Assembly: GCA_015064965.1 (NCBI GenBank)
Contig: SVRG01000009.1
Span: 1-33,895 of the forward strand
Origin: Oscillospiraceae bacterium
GTDB taxonomy: Bacteria > Bacillota > Clostridia > Oscillospirales > CAG-272
Direction: 5' to 3'
DNA length: 33,895 nt
Of the stretch, positions 25,296 through 33,895 are shown one piece after another (within the stretch, counting starts at the first letter, position 1; the number at the start of each line of letters is the position of its first letter). A program made the translations under genes and the position numbers. The notes beneath the pieces are model-generated. The model worked only from the letters and a program-made list of their open reading frames with translations, searched no databases and was not told the origin of the DNA.

Positions 25296-26909
25296 ATGAA
25301 CAGTTTTACTTTTAGTCTGCTATATCCCTCGGACGAGGCGCGACGCGCACATATTGCGGCACAGAATCGCCCTGCGATTTCTGCAGAAACGGTTGAAAGT
25401 CTCGGCTTATCCGAACTGATTAAACTCAAAAACAGCTCTCTGTGTGAATACTTTACCTCGGATGAAAATGTTATTTCATACCGTACGGAAATTTTTTCGG
25501 ATATGCTTGCCGTTAGCGAAGTGGGCGAAACATTTGTTAAAGTGCTCCCGGTTCTCTCGGATATAAGCGAGCTTCGCCGCCTTGCAAGTGCAAGCGAGCG
25601 CACTACTGACGAATACCTGCTCTCCCTCTCCGAAATCGAACTGTATATATCCGCTGTTGAAATTCTGCGCGACGGTCTTGCCCCTGTACGCACTTCTCTA
25701 AAGAGCGAGGCTCTCATCTCACTTTGTGACTACATAAAAGAGATTTCTGAGAGTGACTATTATACCGAACTCAACGAAAAACTCAGCGCCCTAACAAGCC
25801 GTGTGCGTGACATAAAGAGCATTACCATCGGAATCAATCTTGATGCAACGCTCCAGGCGGACAAATGCGGAGTTCTTTCGATTAATGCAAAGCCGTTCAA
25901 ATCCGGCGATACGCTTGACAAAATTCTCCGCATGAACTTCTCAAGCGACGAATACACGCTGATAGCACCGCTCACGCCTTTTTCAAAAAGTCAGAATGAC
26001 AACCAAAAAACCGCAATGAGCCTTGCAATAAACTCGGCTATCAACTCTGTTTTCAAAGGCTCGGTGCGCCAGTGGCGCAAAATTGTTCAAGAATACGTGC
26101 TTGACAACACAAACTTCCTAATCGAAGTGATGCCTGAGATTGAGTTTGCAATATGCGCGGTATCGCTCATGAACCGCCTTCGTGAAAGAGGATTGCCTCT
26201 CTGCAAACCCACTCTCTGCCCCATTGCAGATAAGGTGTTTGATGCAAAGGGAATTTACAATCCGGCAGTGGCGCTTGCAATTGAAGGTGCAAGCGTTGAA
26301 AATGACTTCACATTTGATAAAAACGGCACAATATATGTGCTTACCGGCCCCAACCGCGGCGGCAAGAGCGTTATCACCTGCGCCACAGGACTTTCTGCGG
26401 CTTTCTGCCAGCTTGGCTTGCTTGCGCCTGCGCGTGAGTTTAAGTTCAGCCCTGCAGGAGGTATCTTCACACACTTCCCCACCGAAAGCGGCGACACTGT
26501 TGACAAGGGCCGCCTCGGCGAAGAATGCGCGCGCCTTAACGAAATCTTTGAGATTTGCGATGATTCTGCAATTGTACTGCTTGACGAATCGCTCTCATCC
26601 ACCGGAGCATACGAAGCATCTTACATCGCTGCTGAAATACTGCTTGGATTTTCAAAAATCGGCTGCCGCACTATTTTTTCAACTCACCTGCACACACTTG
26701 CGGCAAGAGTGGATGAACTGAACGAAGAAGCGTGCGCGTTCAGCGGCGCAAAAATCGACACTCTCGTGGCTAAAATAGCCGATGACGGCACACGAAGCTT
26801 TAAAATCTTACGCACAAAGCCCGACGGCAAATCCTATGCCAAAGATATCGCCGACAAATATGGGCTGTCTTTTGAAAAAATTTCAAAAACTATAGAAAAG
26901 AGAATATGA
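25296..26909 (+). CDS. MutS-like ATPase lacking the mismatch-recognition domain
   Basis: The 537-residue protein has a helical MutS core-like region (about 30-320) and a MutS ATPase domain (about 325-537). Walker A is TGPNRGGKS (about 349-357). The Walker B/D-loop region reads LLDESLSSTGAYEAS, and the switch His lies in FSTHLHTLA. The N-terminal mismatch-recognition domain of MutS is absent. The D-loop differs from the usual DELGRGT form. It is probably a DNA-structure-binding ATPase of the minor MutS types rather than the replicative mismatch-repair protein. The ATG at 25296 was chosen because AAAGGAGA immediately precedes it; any earlier in-frame start would lie upstream of the promoter. 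Confidence 0.85.
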   Translation: MNSFTFSLLYPSDEARRAHIAAQNRPAISAETVESLGLSELIKLKNSSLCEYFTSDENVISYRTEIFSDMLAVSEVGETFVKVLPVLSDISELRRLASASERTTDEYLLSLSEIELYISAVEILRDGLAPVRTSLKSEALISLCDYIKEISESDYYTELNEKLSALTSRVRDIKSITIGINLDATLQADKCGVLSINAKPFKSGDTLDKILRMNFSSDEYTLIAPLTPFSKSQNDNQKTAMSLAINSAINSVFKGSVRQWRKIVQEYVLDNTNFLIEVMPEIEFAICAVSLMNRLRERGLPLCKPTLCPIADKVFDAKGIYNPAVALAIEGASVENDFTFDKNGTIYVLTGPNRGGKSVITCATGLSAAFCQLGLLAPAREFKFSPAGGIFTHFPTESGDTVDKGRLGEECARLNEIFEICDDSAIVLLDESLSSTGAYEASYIAAEILLGFSKIGCRTIFSTHLHTLAARVDELNEEACAFSGAKIDTLVAKIADDGTRSFKILRTKPDGKSYAKDIADKYGLSFEKISKTIEKRI

Positions 26910-26911
26910 TC

Positions 26912-27391
26912 ATGGATAAGAAACTTCTTGAAATGCTTGAGCATGACGGTCGCCTCAGCACAAAACAGATTGCAATGATGCTTGAAAAAGAAGAAGGCGA
27001 TATTAAAAAAATAATTGAAGAATACGAAAAAAGCGGTGTTATTCTCGGCTACAAGGCCATTGTGGACTGGGATAAAACCGATCGCGAATACGCAACTGCG
27101 CTTATTGAGCTTAAAGTTACCCCCCAATATAACCGCGGTTTTGACGCCATTGCTGAACGCATCTACAACTATCCCGAAGTGCAAAGCGTTTACCTGATGT
27201 CAGGCTCGTATGACCTGTGCGTAATCCTTGAAGGAAAAACCATCCGCGAAGTAGCCCTCTTTGTTGCACAAAGACTTGCTCCTCTTGAGGCAGTTCAGTC
27301 CACCGCAACTCACTTTGTACTCCGCAAATATAAGGACAAGGGCGTTATCTACGGTCCTGCAAACTTTGACGAAAGAGGCAACCTGAACTAA
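26912..27391 (+). CDS. Lrp/AsnC-family transcriptional regulator
   Basis: The 159-residue protein has an N-terminal winged helix-turn-helix (about 1-55, GRLSTKQIAMMLEKEEGDI) and a C-terminal RAM ligand-binding domain (about 62-140, ALIELKV, VYLMSGSYDLCVILEG). An ATG at 26906 overlaps the MutS-like stop as ATGA; the ATG at 26912 has AAAAGAGA 8 nt upstream and was chosen, though both are possible. Its stop overlaps the aminotransferase start (TAATG). Lrp-type regulators commonly respond to amino acids, so control of the coupled aminotransferase is the simplest inference. Confidence 0.93.
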   Translation: MDKKLLEMLEHDGRLSTKQIAMMLEKEEGDIKKIIEEYEKSGVILGYKAIVDWDKTDREYATALIELKVTPQYNRGFDAIAERIYNYPEVQSVYLMSGSYDLCVILEGKTIREVALFVAQRLAPLEAVQSTATHFVLRKYKDKGVIYGPANFDERGNLN

Positions 27392-28560
27392 TGGATTATT
27401 CAAAATTTTTATCCGATAAGGTGCAAAGCATAAAGCCCTCAGGCATCAGAAAATTCTTTGATATGCTGAGCACCATGAAGGATGTTATTTCCCTTACCGT
27501 CGGTCAACCCGACTTTCCGACCCCCTACCACATCTCAAATGCGGCAGTTGAGTCGATAACTAAAAACAAGACTTATTACACGTCCAACAGCGGTCTTATT
27601 GAACTTCGTGAAGGCATTTCAGACTTTCTGCGCCGCCGCTACGACCTCTCATATGATGCAAACAGCGAAATCATCGTGACCGTTGGCGGCAGTGAAGCAA
27701 TTGATATGGCATTCCGCGCGATTTTAAACCCCGGTGACGAGGTTATCGTACCTGAACCGTGCTTTGTGTGCTACTCCCCTCTGATTGAGATTATGGGTGC
27801 AAAAGCCGTTCCGCTTTACACCTCTGTTGACGACAAGTTTAAAGTCACTGCAGATAAACTCCGTCCGCTTATCACGGATAAGACAAAGGCAATTGTCCTC
27901 TCCTACCCCAACAACCCCACCGGTGCAATAATGACAAAAGAGGATCTTGAAGCCATTCGACCAATTATCATCGAAAATGATATTCTTGTACTCTCGGACG
28001 AAATCTACAGTGAACTCACCTACGGTCGAAACCATGTTTCAATAGCTTCCCTCCCCGATATGCGCGAAAGATGCGTTGTTGTCAACGGCTTTTCAAAGGC
28101 ATATGCAATGACCGGCTGGCGACTTGGCTATGTAGCGGCTCCGCACGAGATAATGGCGCAGATCCTCAAACTCCACCAGTACGGAATCATGTGTGCGTCC
28201 ACCGCATCCCAGTTTGCAGGTGTAGAAGCTATTACAAACGGCGACGAAGATGTAAAATACATGACCGAACAGTACAACCGCCGCCGCACCTATGTTGTAA
28301 AGCGGCTCAACGAGATGGGACTTGAATGCTTTGAACCCGAAGGCGCTTTCTACGTGTTCCCGCGCATTAACGGTTTTGGCATATCAAGCGAGGAGTTTTG
28401 CCAAAAGCTCCTCGATGAAAAGCGCGTTGCGATTGTACCCGGCGACGCTTTTGGCGAGGGCAGTGAAGGCTTTGCACGTATCTCATACGCATACTCAATC
28501 GAGCATCTGACCACAGCACTCGACCGCATTGAAGAATTTGTAAAGGAACTTAAAGGCTGA
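27391..28560 (+). CDS. PLP-dependent aminotransferase, class I/II (aromatic/aspartate type)
   Basis: The 389-residue fold-type I aminotransferase has LTVGQPDFPTP near residue 37, the SYPNNPTGAIM motif, and the PLP-binding Lys236 in GFSKAYAMTGWRLGY. Length and motifs fit the subfamily that handles aromatic amino acids, aspartate or alanine. Substrate choice cannot be settled from sequence. It is translationally coupled to the Lrp regulator upstream (1-nt overlap) and to the small DUF896 gene downstream (TGATG), suggesting regulated amino-acid turnover. Confidence 0.93.
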   Translation: MDYSKFLSDKVQSIKPSGIRKFFDMLSTMKDVISLTVGQPDFPTPYHISNAAVESITKNKTYYTSNSGLIELREGISDFLRRRYDLSYDANSEIIVTVGGSEAIDMAFRAILNPGDEVIVPEPCFVCYSPLIEIMGAKAVPLYTSVDDKFKVTADKLRPLITDKTKAIVLSYPNNPTGAIMTKEDLEAIRPIIIENDILVLSDEIYSELTYGRNHVSIASLPDMRERCVVVNGFSKAYAMTGWRLGYVAAPHEIMAQILKLHQYGIMCASTASQFAGVEAITNGDEDVKYMTEQYNRRRTYVVKRLNEMGLECFEPEGAFYVFPRINGFGISSEEFCQKLLDEKRVAIVPGDAFGEGSEGFARISYAYSIEHLTTALDRIEEFVKELKG

Positions 28561-28769
28561 TGGAACAATCCAAACTTGACCGAATTAATTTTCTTGCACG
28601 CAAGTCCAAGGAAACTCCCCTTACCGAAGAGGAAAAAGCCGAACAGGCTGCACTGCGCGCAGAGTATATCGCCGAATTTCGCGCTTCATTTGGCGGAATC
28701 ATGTCAAACACAGTAATTCAGCGCCCCGACGGTACAAAAGAACCGCTTGAAAAGAAACAGACGCATTAA
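28560..28769 (+). CDS. DUF896 (UPF0291, YnzC-type) small protein
   Basis: The 69-residue protein carries the family signature: LDRINFLARKSKETPLTEEE followed by EQAALRAEYIAEFR. The fold is a short alpha-helical hairpin. Molecular function is unknown in the family; in Bacillus subtilis the relative ynzC is linked to the SOS-regulated yneA operon. Here it is coupled to the aminotransferase by a 1-nt overlap rather than to an SOS gene. Confidence 0.93.
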   Translation: MEQSKLDRINFLARKSKETPLTEEEKAEQAALRAEYIAEFRASFGGIMSNTVIQRPDGTKEPLEKKQTH

Positions 28770-28833
28770 GGTGTCTTTCTGTAGCCATGGCAACAGATAA
28801 TTATTTTTTCCTAAAAAGGTTCCTGCATATAAA

Positions 28834-29346
28834 ATGAAACACAAACTATTCACAACCCGTGAGACTTGCTATATTGCATTATTCGCGGCGGTTATTGCAG
28901 TTTCCGCATGGATAGCGATACCTGCCGCGATTTCATTTACCATGCAGACCTTTGCCGTATTCTGCGCTGTCGGACTGCTTGGTACAAAATGTGCCGTTGC
29001 TTCAATACTCACCTACATAGTTATTGGAGCCGCCGGACTTCCTGTATTTACCGGATTTGTCGGCGGAATTGGCATTTTTGCCACAGTAAACGGCGGGTTT
29101 ATTCTCGGTTTTATCCCTGCGGCACTCGTCTGCGGCACGCTTATAAAAAAAGGACTGCACGCCGCAATTTCCATGGGCATTGGGCTACTTGTTTGCTACT
29201 TTTTCGGGAGCGCATGGTTTTGTATACTGAGCGGCGGCAAATTCTTGGCGTCGGTTCAGGCGTGCGTGCTCCCTTTTATCCCATTTGATATAATAAAAAT
29301 TTCACTCGCAGCATTTACGGTGAAAAAATTAAAAAAACACATATGA
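28834..29346 (+). CDS. bioY: Biotin transporter substrate-binding subunit BioY
   Basis: BioY is the membrane S-component that binds biotin and works with an ECF energy-coupling module. The 170-residue protein is almost wholly hydrophobic with about six transmembrane segments and has the family blocks GLPVFTGFVGGIG and NGGFILGFIPAAL. No ECF ATPase or T-component is in the window, so it would share a common module or act alone. The ribosome binding site is weak (AAAAAGG about 14 nt upstream). Its stop overlaps the birA start. Confidence 0.93.
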   Translation: MKHKLFTTRETCYIALFAAVIAVSAWIAIPAAISFTMQTFAVFCAVGLLGTKCAVASILTYIVIGAAGLPVFTGFVGGIGIFATVNGGFILGFIPAALVCGTLIKKGLHAAISMGIGLLVCYFFGSAWFCILSGGKFLASVQACVLPFIPFDIIKISLAAFTVKKLKKHI

Positions 29347-30059
29347 TGATAAGTTATTTTGACACGGTTACTTCAACCAACGATATCGCAAAAGCCCTTG
29401 CAAAAAACGGCGCCACAGAAGGCACCGTTATTGTCGCCAATCACCAGAGCGCCGGGCGCGGACGCATGGGCAAAAGCTTTATGTCGCCGGAGGGCACGGG
29501 GCTTTATATGAGTGTAATTCTCCGCCCGAAGTTTCCTCCGGAAAGCTCACTGCTGATAACCACTGCTGCAGCGGCGGCAGTTGCAAAAACAATTGAAAAA
29601 TACACCACCGTCAAGCCACAAATCAAATGGGTCAACGATGTATACATGCGCGGCAAAAAGGTGTGCGGTATTCTGACCGAGGGGCAAATACGCGGAGATA
29701 ACCTTGAATTTGCCATTCTCGGCATCGGGGTAAATCTTATGGCTCCGCAAGGTGGATTTGGCGAGCTTGAGACAATTGCAGGCGCGGTTTTTGAGGATGA
29801 CGATATTGACAAAGAAGTATTTTTAAAAGAAATTCTCAATGCTTTTTTTGCATATTACAAAAATCTTGAAGAAAAGCCGCACTACCACGATTATGTTTCG
29901 CGTGATATGCTCTGCGGCAAAAAAGTTTCGGTGATTCAAGGCGGCAAAGAGCTTTACACAGCAACAGTTTGCGGCATCGAACGCGATTTCTCGCTCACTG
30001 TGGAACACGGCGGCAAAAAAGAAAACCTCGCAAGCGGAGAGGTTTCGGTTAAAATATAA
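29343..30059 (+). CDS. birA: Biotin-[acetyl-CoA-carboxylase] ligase BirA, monofunctional
   Basis: BirA activates biotin with ATP and attaches it to biotin carboxyl carrier protein. The 238-residue product has SYFDTVTSTNDIA, the biotinyl-AMP loop GRGRMGKSF, and the KWVNDV motif. There is no N-terminal helix-turn-helix, so this is the catalytic-only type and cannot act as the biotin repressor. It overlaps bioY by 4 nt, a logical pairing of uptake and use. A second in-frame ATG at 29346 is an equally possible start. Confidence 0.95.
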   Translation: MMISYFDTVTSTNDIAKALAKNGATEGTVIVANHQSAGRGRMGKSFMSPEGTGLYMSVILRPKFPPESSLLITTAAAAAVAKTIEKYTTVKPQIKWVNDVYMRGKKVCGILTEGQIRGDNLEFAILGIGVNLMAPQGGFGELETIAGAVFEDDDIDKEVFLKEILNAFFAYYKNLEEKPHYHDYVSRDMLCGKKVSVIQGGKELYTATVCGIERDFSLTVEHGGKKENLASGEVSVKI

Positions 30060-30090
30060 AAGCCTTGCACAAAATGTGCAAGGCTTTTTA
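30058..30090 (+). terminator. Bidirectional rho-independent terminator
   Basis: AAAAGCCTTGCAC (30058-30070) pairs perfectly with its complement at 30076-30088 around AAAAT, ending in a T run. The A-rich left arm gives a U tract on the other strand, so it serves both birA and the convergent CapD-like gene, whose stop is at 30091. Confidence 0.9.
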
Positions 30091-31995
30091 TCACTTTTCG
30101 CTTAACTGCATTTCCTCTGTTTTTTCCGCAATTCTATTTACTTCATCGGGATTATGATAAGTGGGCACAAGCTCCTGCAGCACCTGCCTTATCTCATCGG
30201 AATCAACGGGGTCATATGTCTTGCACAAGTCGCGAAGCCTTTCGATGATGATTTCCATCTCTCTGCGGTCCTTGGGAGTATCATGCTCGACAAAAATGAG
30301 ATTGTTTGCGGTTTTTGTAAGCTCCTCGGTCTTTATTAAAAGCTCTTCATAAAGCTTTTCGCCGGGACGAAGACCTATTTCCACAATGTCAATATCCGTA
30401 TACGGTGTGAGACCGGAAAGTCTTATCATATTCTCCGCAAGCTCCAGAATCTTAACAGGCTTACCCATGTCAAGCACAAAGAGTTCGCCGCTCTTTGCCA
30501 TGGCTCCTGCCTGCATAACCAGCTGGCTTGCCTCAGGAATGGTCATAAAATAGCGGATAATGCGCTTGTCAGTAACAGTAATGGGACCGCCCGCCTCGAT
30601 CTGACGGCGGAAAAGCGGAATTACTGAACCGTTTGAGCCAAGTACGTTGCCAAAACGTACTGCCGCAAATGATGTAGCCGAATCTGTGCGGCACTGAATC
30701 ACCATCTCACACATACGCTTGGTTGCACCCATGATATTTGTGGGGTTAACAGCTTTATCGGTGGAAATCAAAATAAACTTTTCTACACCGTATTTTTCAG
30801 CAGCATTTGCAGTCTTATATGTACCGAGAACATTGTTTTTTACTGCCTCGCAACCGCTATGCTCCATGAGCGGAACATGCTTGTGCGCCGCCGCATGGAA
30901 CACTATCTGCGGACGGTAATACTTAAACAGACTGTCAAGGCGCTTTGTATCGCGCACAGAGCCAATCTCTACAGCAAGGTCGAGGTCCTCGCCGTACTTG
31001 CGACGAAGTTCCTGCTCTATATCATACGCATTATTCTCATAAATATCAAATATGATAAGCTTTTTAGGCGAGCGCTTCGCTATCTGACGGCAAAGCTCAC
31101 TGCCGATGGAGCCGCCGCCTCCTGTAACCAGAATAACCTTGTCCTTATAATACTCGTCGGTTTCATGAGATACAATTTTAAGTGAGTCGCGGAACAAAAG
31201 GTCCTCGATTCTCACCTCGCGAAGCTGGCGTTTTTCGCTCTTATCCTGTTCTGCAGTGCTTTCTTTGAACGGAAAATCGTAAATTTTAATCGGGCAACCG
31301 GTTTCGTGATAGATGTCGATCAAACGTCTGGTTGCCGCATTGTCAAGTTCGGGAAGCGCAATAATTATCTCCTGAACAGGCATGGTTTTAAGCTTTGCTA
31401 CAACCATGTCATCCTCAGAAATAACGGGAACACCGCAAACCTTACTGCCTATCTTCTCTTGGCTAACGTCAATAAAGCATATCGGCTTGTAGCGTGACTT
31501 TGATGTATATAACAAATCCTCGGCAAGACGTGCGCCGGTATTGCCTGCGCCAACTATGGCAACGCCCACCTTATGTATGGTTTCAAGCGTTGTGTTCAAA
31601 TGACGGTATCTCTGCTGATACAAAAAGCGAAGCGAGAGTGTGACAAGCGAAAACGCTGCCACAACTGCGATGGACTGCCATATGCCAAGATAAACGCTCG
31701 GTACAAAATAACAAACCGCAGTTCCCACGCCGCCGCCCAAAGTATCGGCAATAACCATAAACAAATATGCCTGCGAATTTGCATACCGCCACACATTATT
31801 GTAAACGCTGAAGCAAAAGCGTAAAGCAAATATCGCGGCAAGCAATACAACCGATGCACTCGCGTATCCGCCAAAAGAGCGGTCCACGCTTGACGATGAG
31901 GTGTTTGCAGCAATTACTGCCGCCCAGAACACCCCTGTAAATGCCAAAATATCTATTAAAATCAGCAAATACGTTCGGTTTCGTAATTTATGCAT
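30091..31995 (-). CDS. Membrane-anchored CapD/FlaA1-type nucleotide-sugar dehydratase/epimerase
   Basis: The 634-residue protein has about four N-terminal transmembrane segments (8-28, 45-62, 78-98, 108-126). A first Rossmann-like domain (IVGAGNTGARLAED, about 148-160) is followed by a catalytic NAD-binding domain (TGGGGSIGSELCRQ from residue 291; HKHVPLMEHSG; STDKAVNPTNIMGATKRMCE). This fits the 4,6-dehydratase/epimerase family that makes UDP-sugars for capsule, exopolysaccharide or protein glycans. AAGGAG precedes the ATG at 31995. It lies 19 nt after the dxs stop and is probably co-transcribed with it. No other glycan-assembly gene is visible in the window. Confidence 0.92.
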   Translation of the reverse strand: MHKLRNRTYLLILIDILAFTGVFWAAVIAANTSSSSVDRSFGGYASASVVLLAAIFALRFCFSVYNNVWRYANSQAYLFMVIADTLGGGVGTAVCYFVPSVYLGIWQSIAVVAAFSLVTLSLRFLYQQRYRHLNTTLETIHKVGVAIVGAGNTGARLAEDLLYTSKSRYKPICFIDVSQEKIGSKVCGVPVISEDDMVVAKLKTMPVQEIIIALPELDNAATRRLIDIYHETGCPIKIYDFPFKESTAEQDKSEKRQLREVRIEDLLFRDSLKIVSHETDEYYKDKVILVTGGGGSIGSELCRQIAKRSPKKLIIFDIYENNAYDIEQELRRKYGEDLDLAVEIGSVRDTKRLDSLFKYYRPQIVFHAAAHKHVPLMEHSGCEAVKNNVLGTYKTANAAEKYGVEKFILISTDKAVNPTNIMGATKRMCEMVIQCRTDSATSFAAVRFGNVLGSNGSVIPLFRRQIEAGGPITVTDKRIIRYFMTIPEASQLVMQAGAMAKSGELFVLDMGKPVKILELAENMIRLSGLTPYTDIDIVEIGLRPGEKLYEELLIKTEELTKTANNLIFVEHDTPKDRREMEIIIERLRDLCKTYDPVDSDEIRQVLQELVPTYHNPDEVNRIAEKTEEMQLSEK

Positions 31996-32014
31996 ATACT
32001 TTCTCCTTTTAGGT

Positions 32015-33895
32015 TTATTCTTCGTTAACTTTAGGGAGTGTAGCTACAAGATGTACTGCGGTACGCAAAATATCATTGGCACTGATTTTTGCCGTACGGA
32101 AAATCGACTCTTCCTGCGTTCTGATTGCAAAAGAATCGTCTATGGCAACAATTTGCATATTCTTATTCTTCATAAGTTTGGCGTGGCGCGCATTCAGCGT
32201 ATCAAAGGTTATCATACCAGCGCCGCCGTTTTTGATGCCCTCTTCAAGGAAAATAACAGAACACGGTCCGCTTGGCAGCCACTCTGCAATTCTGCCTGTC
32301 GGAACAGTATAGGGTTTAAGCGTTTCAAGCAGAATAACTCCGCACTCTATCCCTTGCGCGCGAAGCTTGTCCGCCGCAACGAGTGCCTCACTTACAATTC
32401 TTCCGTATGTAACAATTACAACGCGATTTTTTTCTTTATCAGTAAAGTCGCGGTGTGCAACTGTATCGGTGTCACCGTTTTTGAAAAAGATGCTTTCTAT
32501 CTGTTCGCTATTCTTCATATTAGGATAGCGTATTGCCATTGGAAGCTCGCTTGCGGCGCTTGCAATAAGAAACCGGTCAAGCGATGCCATGGTGGCAGGT
32601 GCAAAAAGACACATATTGGGAATTGCGCTGATAAATGAAACGTCCATTATTCCGTGGTGGGTGGGGCCGTCGCCGTCTGCAAGCGATGCACGGTCTATAA
32701 TAAACCGCACAGGGAGTTTTTGAAGCGCAACGTCATGGATGATGCTATCATATGCGCGCTGCAAGAACGTAGAATATATTGCCGCATACGGCTTCATGCC
32801 TGCGGCAGCAAGCCCTGCCGCAAAAGTAACAGCATGCTCCTCGGCAATACCAACATCAAAAAATCTGTCGGGGAATTTTTCTGCAAAGGCAGAAAGTCCC
32901 ACTCCGTCCTGCATTGCAGCAGTAATGGCGCATATTTTTTCATCCTTTTCGGCAAGCGACACAAGCGTGTTTCCAAAATGCTCGGAAAAATTGCCGGTGT
33001 AATCTGCGCCGTAGTAATGATACTGGCTTGGGTTTTCCTCTGCGAGAGCATATCCCTTTCCCTTTTTGGTGCGGATATGCAAAATAACACTGGTCTGGCG
33101 GCGTTTTGCCTCTTCTAAAAGGTGTTCAACAGCCTCGTAGTTATTACCGTCGATGGGACCAAGATATTTGAGTCCCAGCCCTTCAAAATAGCTGACACCG
33201 TAAAGCGCATGCTTTGCCGCTCTTTTCAGTCGGCGCATACCCTCAAGCAAAGGTTTACCGATAAGCGGTATTTTAGGAAGAAAGCTTGATGTGCCGCGTT
33301 TAAATTTAAAATATCCCTTGGATGAGCGAGTTTTTGCAATTTGCTTTGCAAGTGCGCCCGTGTTACGGGAAATTGACATTTCGTTTTCATTGAGAACTAC
33401 AATAAGCCGCAAATCCCTGTCACAATTATTGAGCGCTTCGTGTATCATACCTCCGGTAAAGGCACCGTCGCCTACAACCGCTATGGTATAGTTGTCACGA
33501 CCGGCAATGCGGTCTGCTTCGGCATAGCCAAGCGCGGCTGAAACTGAGGTGGATGCATGTCCGGTTCCAAACGAATCAAACTCGCTTTCGCCAAGTTTTT
33601 CAAAGCCGGAGATTCCGCCCGGCTGTCTCAACGTATGAAAACGATCCTTGCGGTCACTGAGGATCTTATGTACATAGCTTTGATGTCCTACATCAAATAT
33701 TACACGGTCGCGCGGAAGATCAAATACGCGATGAATTGCAGCAGTAAGTTCTACAATACCAAGGTTTGCGGCAAGGTGTCCGCCGGTATTTGTAACATTG
33801 TCCACCAAAAAGCTGCGAATATCGTCGCACAGTGCGCCTATCTCCTCTTTTGGGAGCGCACGCACGTCGGCATTACCGTTAATTTTATCTAAAAC
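32015..33895 (-). CDS. dxs: 1-deoxy-D-xylulose-5-phosphate synthase, 5' end outside window
   Basis: DXS condenses pyruvate and glyceraldehyde 3-phosphate in the first step of the MEP isoprenoid pathway, using thiamine diphosphate. Motifs include GGHLAANLGIVELT, FDVGHQSYVHKIL, the TPP-binding GDGAFTGGMIHEALNN, YLGPIDG, DVGIAEEHAVTFAAGLA and DRASLADGDGPTHHG. The frame continues through the window edge (VLDKINGNADVRALP), which matches the family N-terminus after its first few residues, so the real start lies just beyond 33895 and an internal GTG at 33865 is not the start. About 626 residues are visible, nearly the full family length. Confidence 0.95.
   Translation of the reverse strand, partial: VLDKINGNADVRALPKEEIGALCDDIRSFLVDNVTNTGGHLAANLGIVELTAAIHRVFDLPRDRVIFDVGHQSYVHKILSDRKDRFHTLRQPGGISGFEKLGESEFDSFGTGHASTSVSAALGYAEADRIAGRDNYTIAVVGDGAFTGGMIHEALNNCDRDLRLIVVLNENEMSISRNTGALAKQIAKTRSSKGYFKFKRGTSSFLPKIPLIGKPLLEGMRRLKRAAKHALYGVSYFEGLGLKYLGPIDGNNYEAVEHLLEEAKRRQTSVILHIRTKKGKGYALAEENPSQYHYYGADYTGNFSEHFGNTLVSLAEKDEKICAITAAMQDGVGLSAFAEKFPDRFFDVGIAEEHAVTFAAGLAAAGMKPYAAIYSTFLQRAYDSIIHDVALQKLPVRFIIDRASLADGDGPTHHGIMDVSFISAIPNMCLFAPATMASLDRFLIASAASELPMAIRYPNMKNSEQIESIFFKNGDTDTVAHRDFTDKEKNRVVIVTYGRIVSEALVAADKLRAQGIECGVILLETLKPYTVPTGRIAEWLPSGPCSVIFLEEGIKNGGAGMITFDTLNARHAKLMKNKNMQIVAIDDSFAIRTQEESIFRTAKISANDILRTAVHLVATLPKVNEE

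Noticed and set aside
28770..28833. Possible biotin operator upstream of bioY
   Set aside because: No BirA-type inverted repeat is visible, and the BirA encoded here lacks a DNA-binding domain.
31901..32638. Plus-strand open frame of 245 codons across the dxs/CapD-like junction
   Set aside because: Both genes on the other strand are unambiguous by motif; this frame has no support.
33865..33865. GTG at 33865 as the dxs start
   Set aside because: The frame continues upstream to the window edge with residues that match the DXS N-terminus, so this codon is internal.
1..33895. CRISPR arrays, tRNA or rRNA genes, insertion sequences, phage or toxin-antitoxin genes
   Set aside because: No direct-repeat/spacer series, cloverleaf, rRNA-like sequence, transposase motif or phage gene was seen on either strand by reading; a tRNA scan was not possible here.

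Overview
The window looks like a chromosomal segment of an anaerobic Clostridia-type Firmicute, probably a gut or rumen member of the Oscillospiraceae/Ruminococcaceae. The reasons are a glmS ribozyme, a DUF896 (YnzC-type) protein, a type I dockerin, AGGAG-type ribosome binding sites, sigma-A-like promoters and secreted proteins of the Fn3/InlB-repeat/CARDB type. The lineage is inferred from gene content only.

Region 1 (1-11156, minus strand) is a secreted-protein operon: a subtilisin-like S8 protease, a giant 2019-residue mosaic protein, and a third secreted protein of at least 1197 residues that runs off the left edge. The gene junctions are tight (a 4-nt overlap and a 12-nt gap). A doubled promoter lies upstream. 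This is the least explained part of the window.

Region 2 (11243-17165, plus) is a housekeeping cluster: tsaE and tsaB (tRNA t6A), rpiB, a GlmU-acetyltransferase-like left-handed beta-helix protein, and glmM. A glmS ribozyme and glmS follow. GlmS, GlmM and the beta-helix protein could cover three consecutive steps towards UDP-GlcNAc.

Region 3 (17172-22730, plus) is a glycan-degradation group. It has a GH43-like enzyme without a signal peptide, a secreted GH43 paralogue with Fn3-like repeats and a C-terminal dockerin, and a BNR/sialidase-fold protein with a C-terminal carbohydrate-binding-like domain and no signal peptide.

Region 4 (22759-30090) starts with an XPD/DinG-type helicase on the minus strand whose N-terminal nuclease-like domain seems to have lost its active site. 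From a divergent promoter pair the plus strand reads a MutS-like ATPase, an Lrp/AsnC regulator, a PLP aminotransferase and a DUF896 protein, all with overlapping junctions, then bioY and birA (biotin uptake and attachment).

Region 5 (30091-33895, minus) holds dxs, cut by the right edge just before its start codon, followed by a membrane-anchored CapD/FlaA1-type nucleotide-sugar dehydratase. No tRNA, rRNA, CRISPR array, insertion sequence or phage gene was seen. The only gene-free stretch longer than 300 bases is 14906-15260, which carries inverted repeats, a candidate promoter and the glmS ribozyme.
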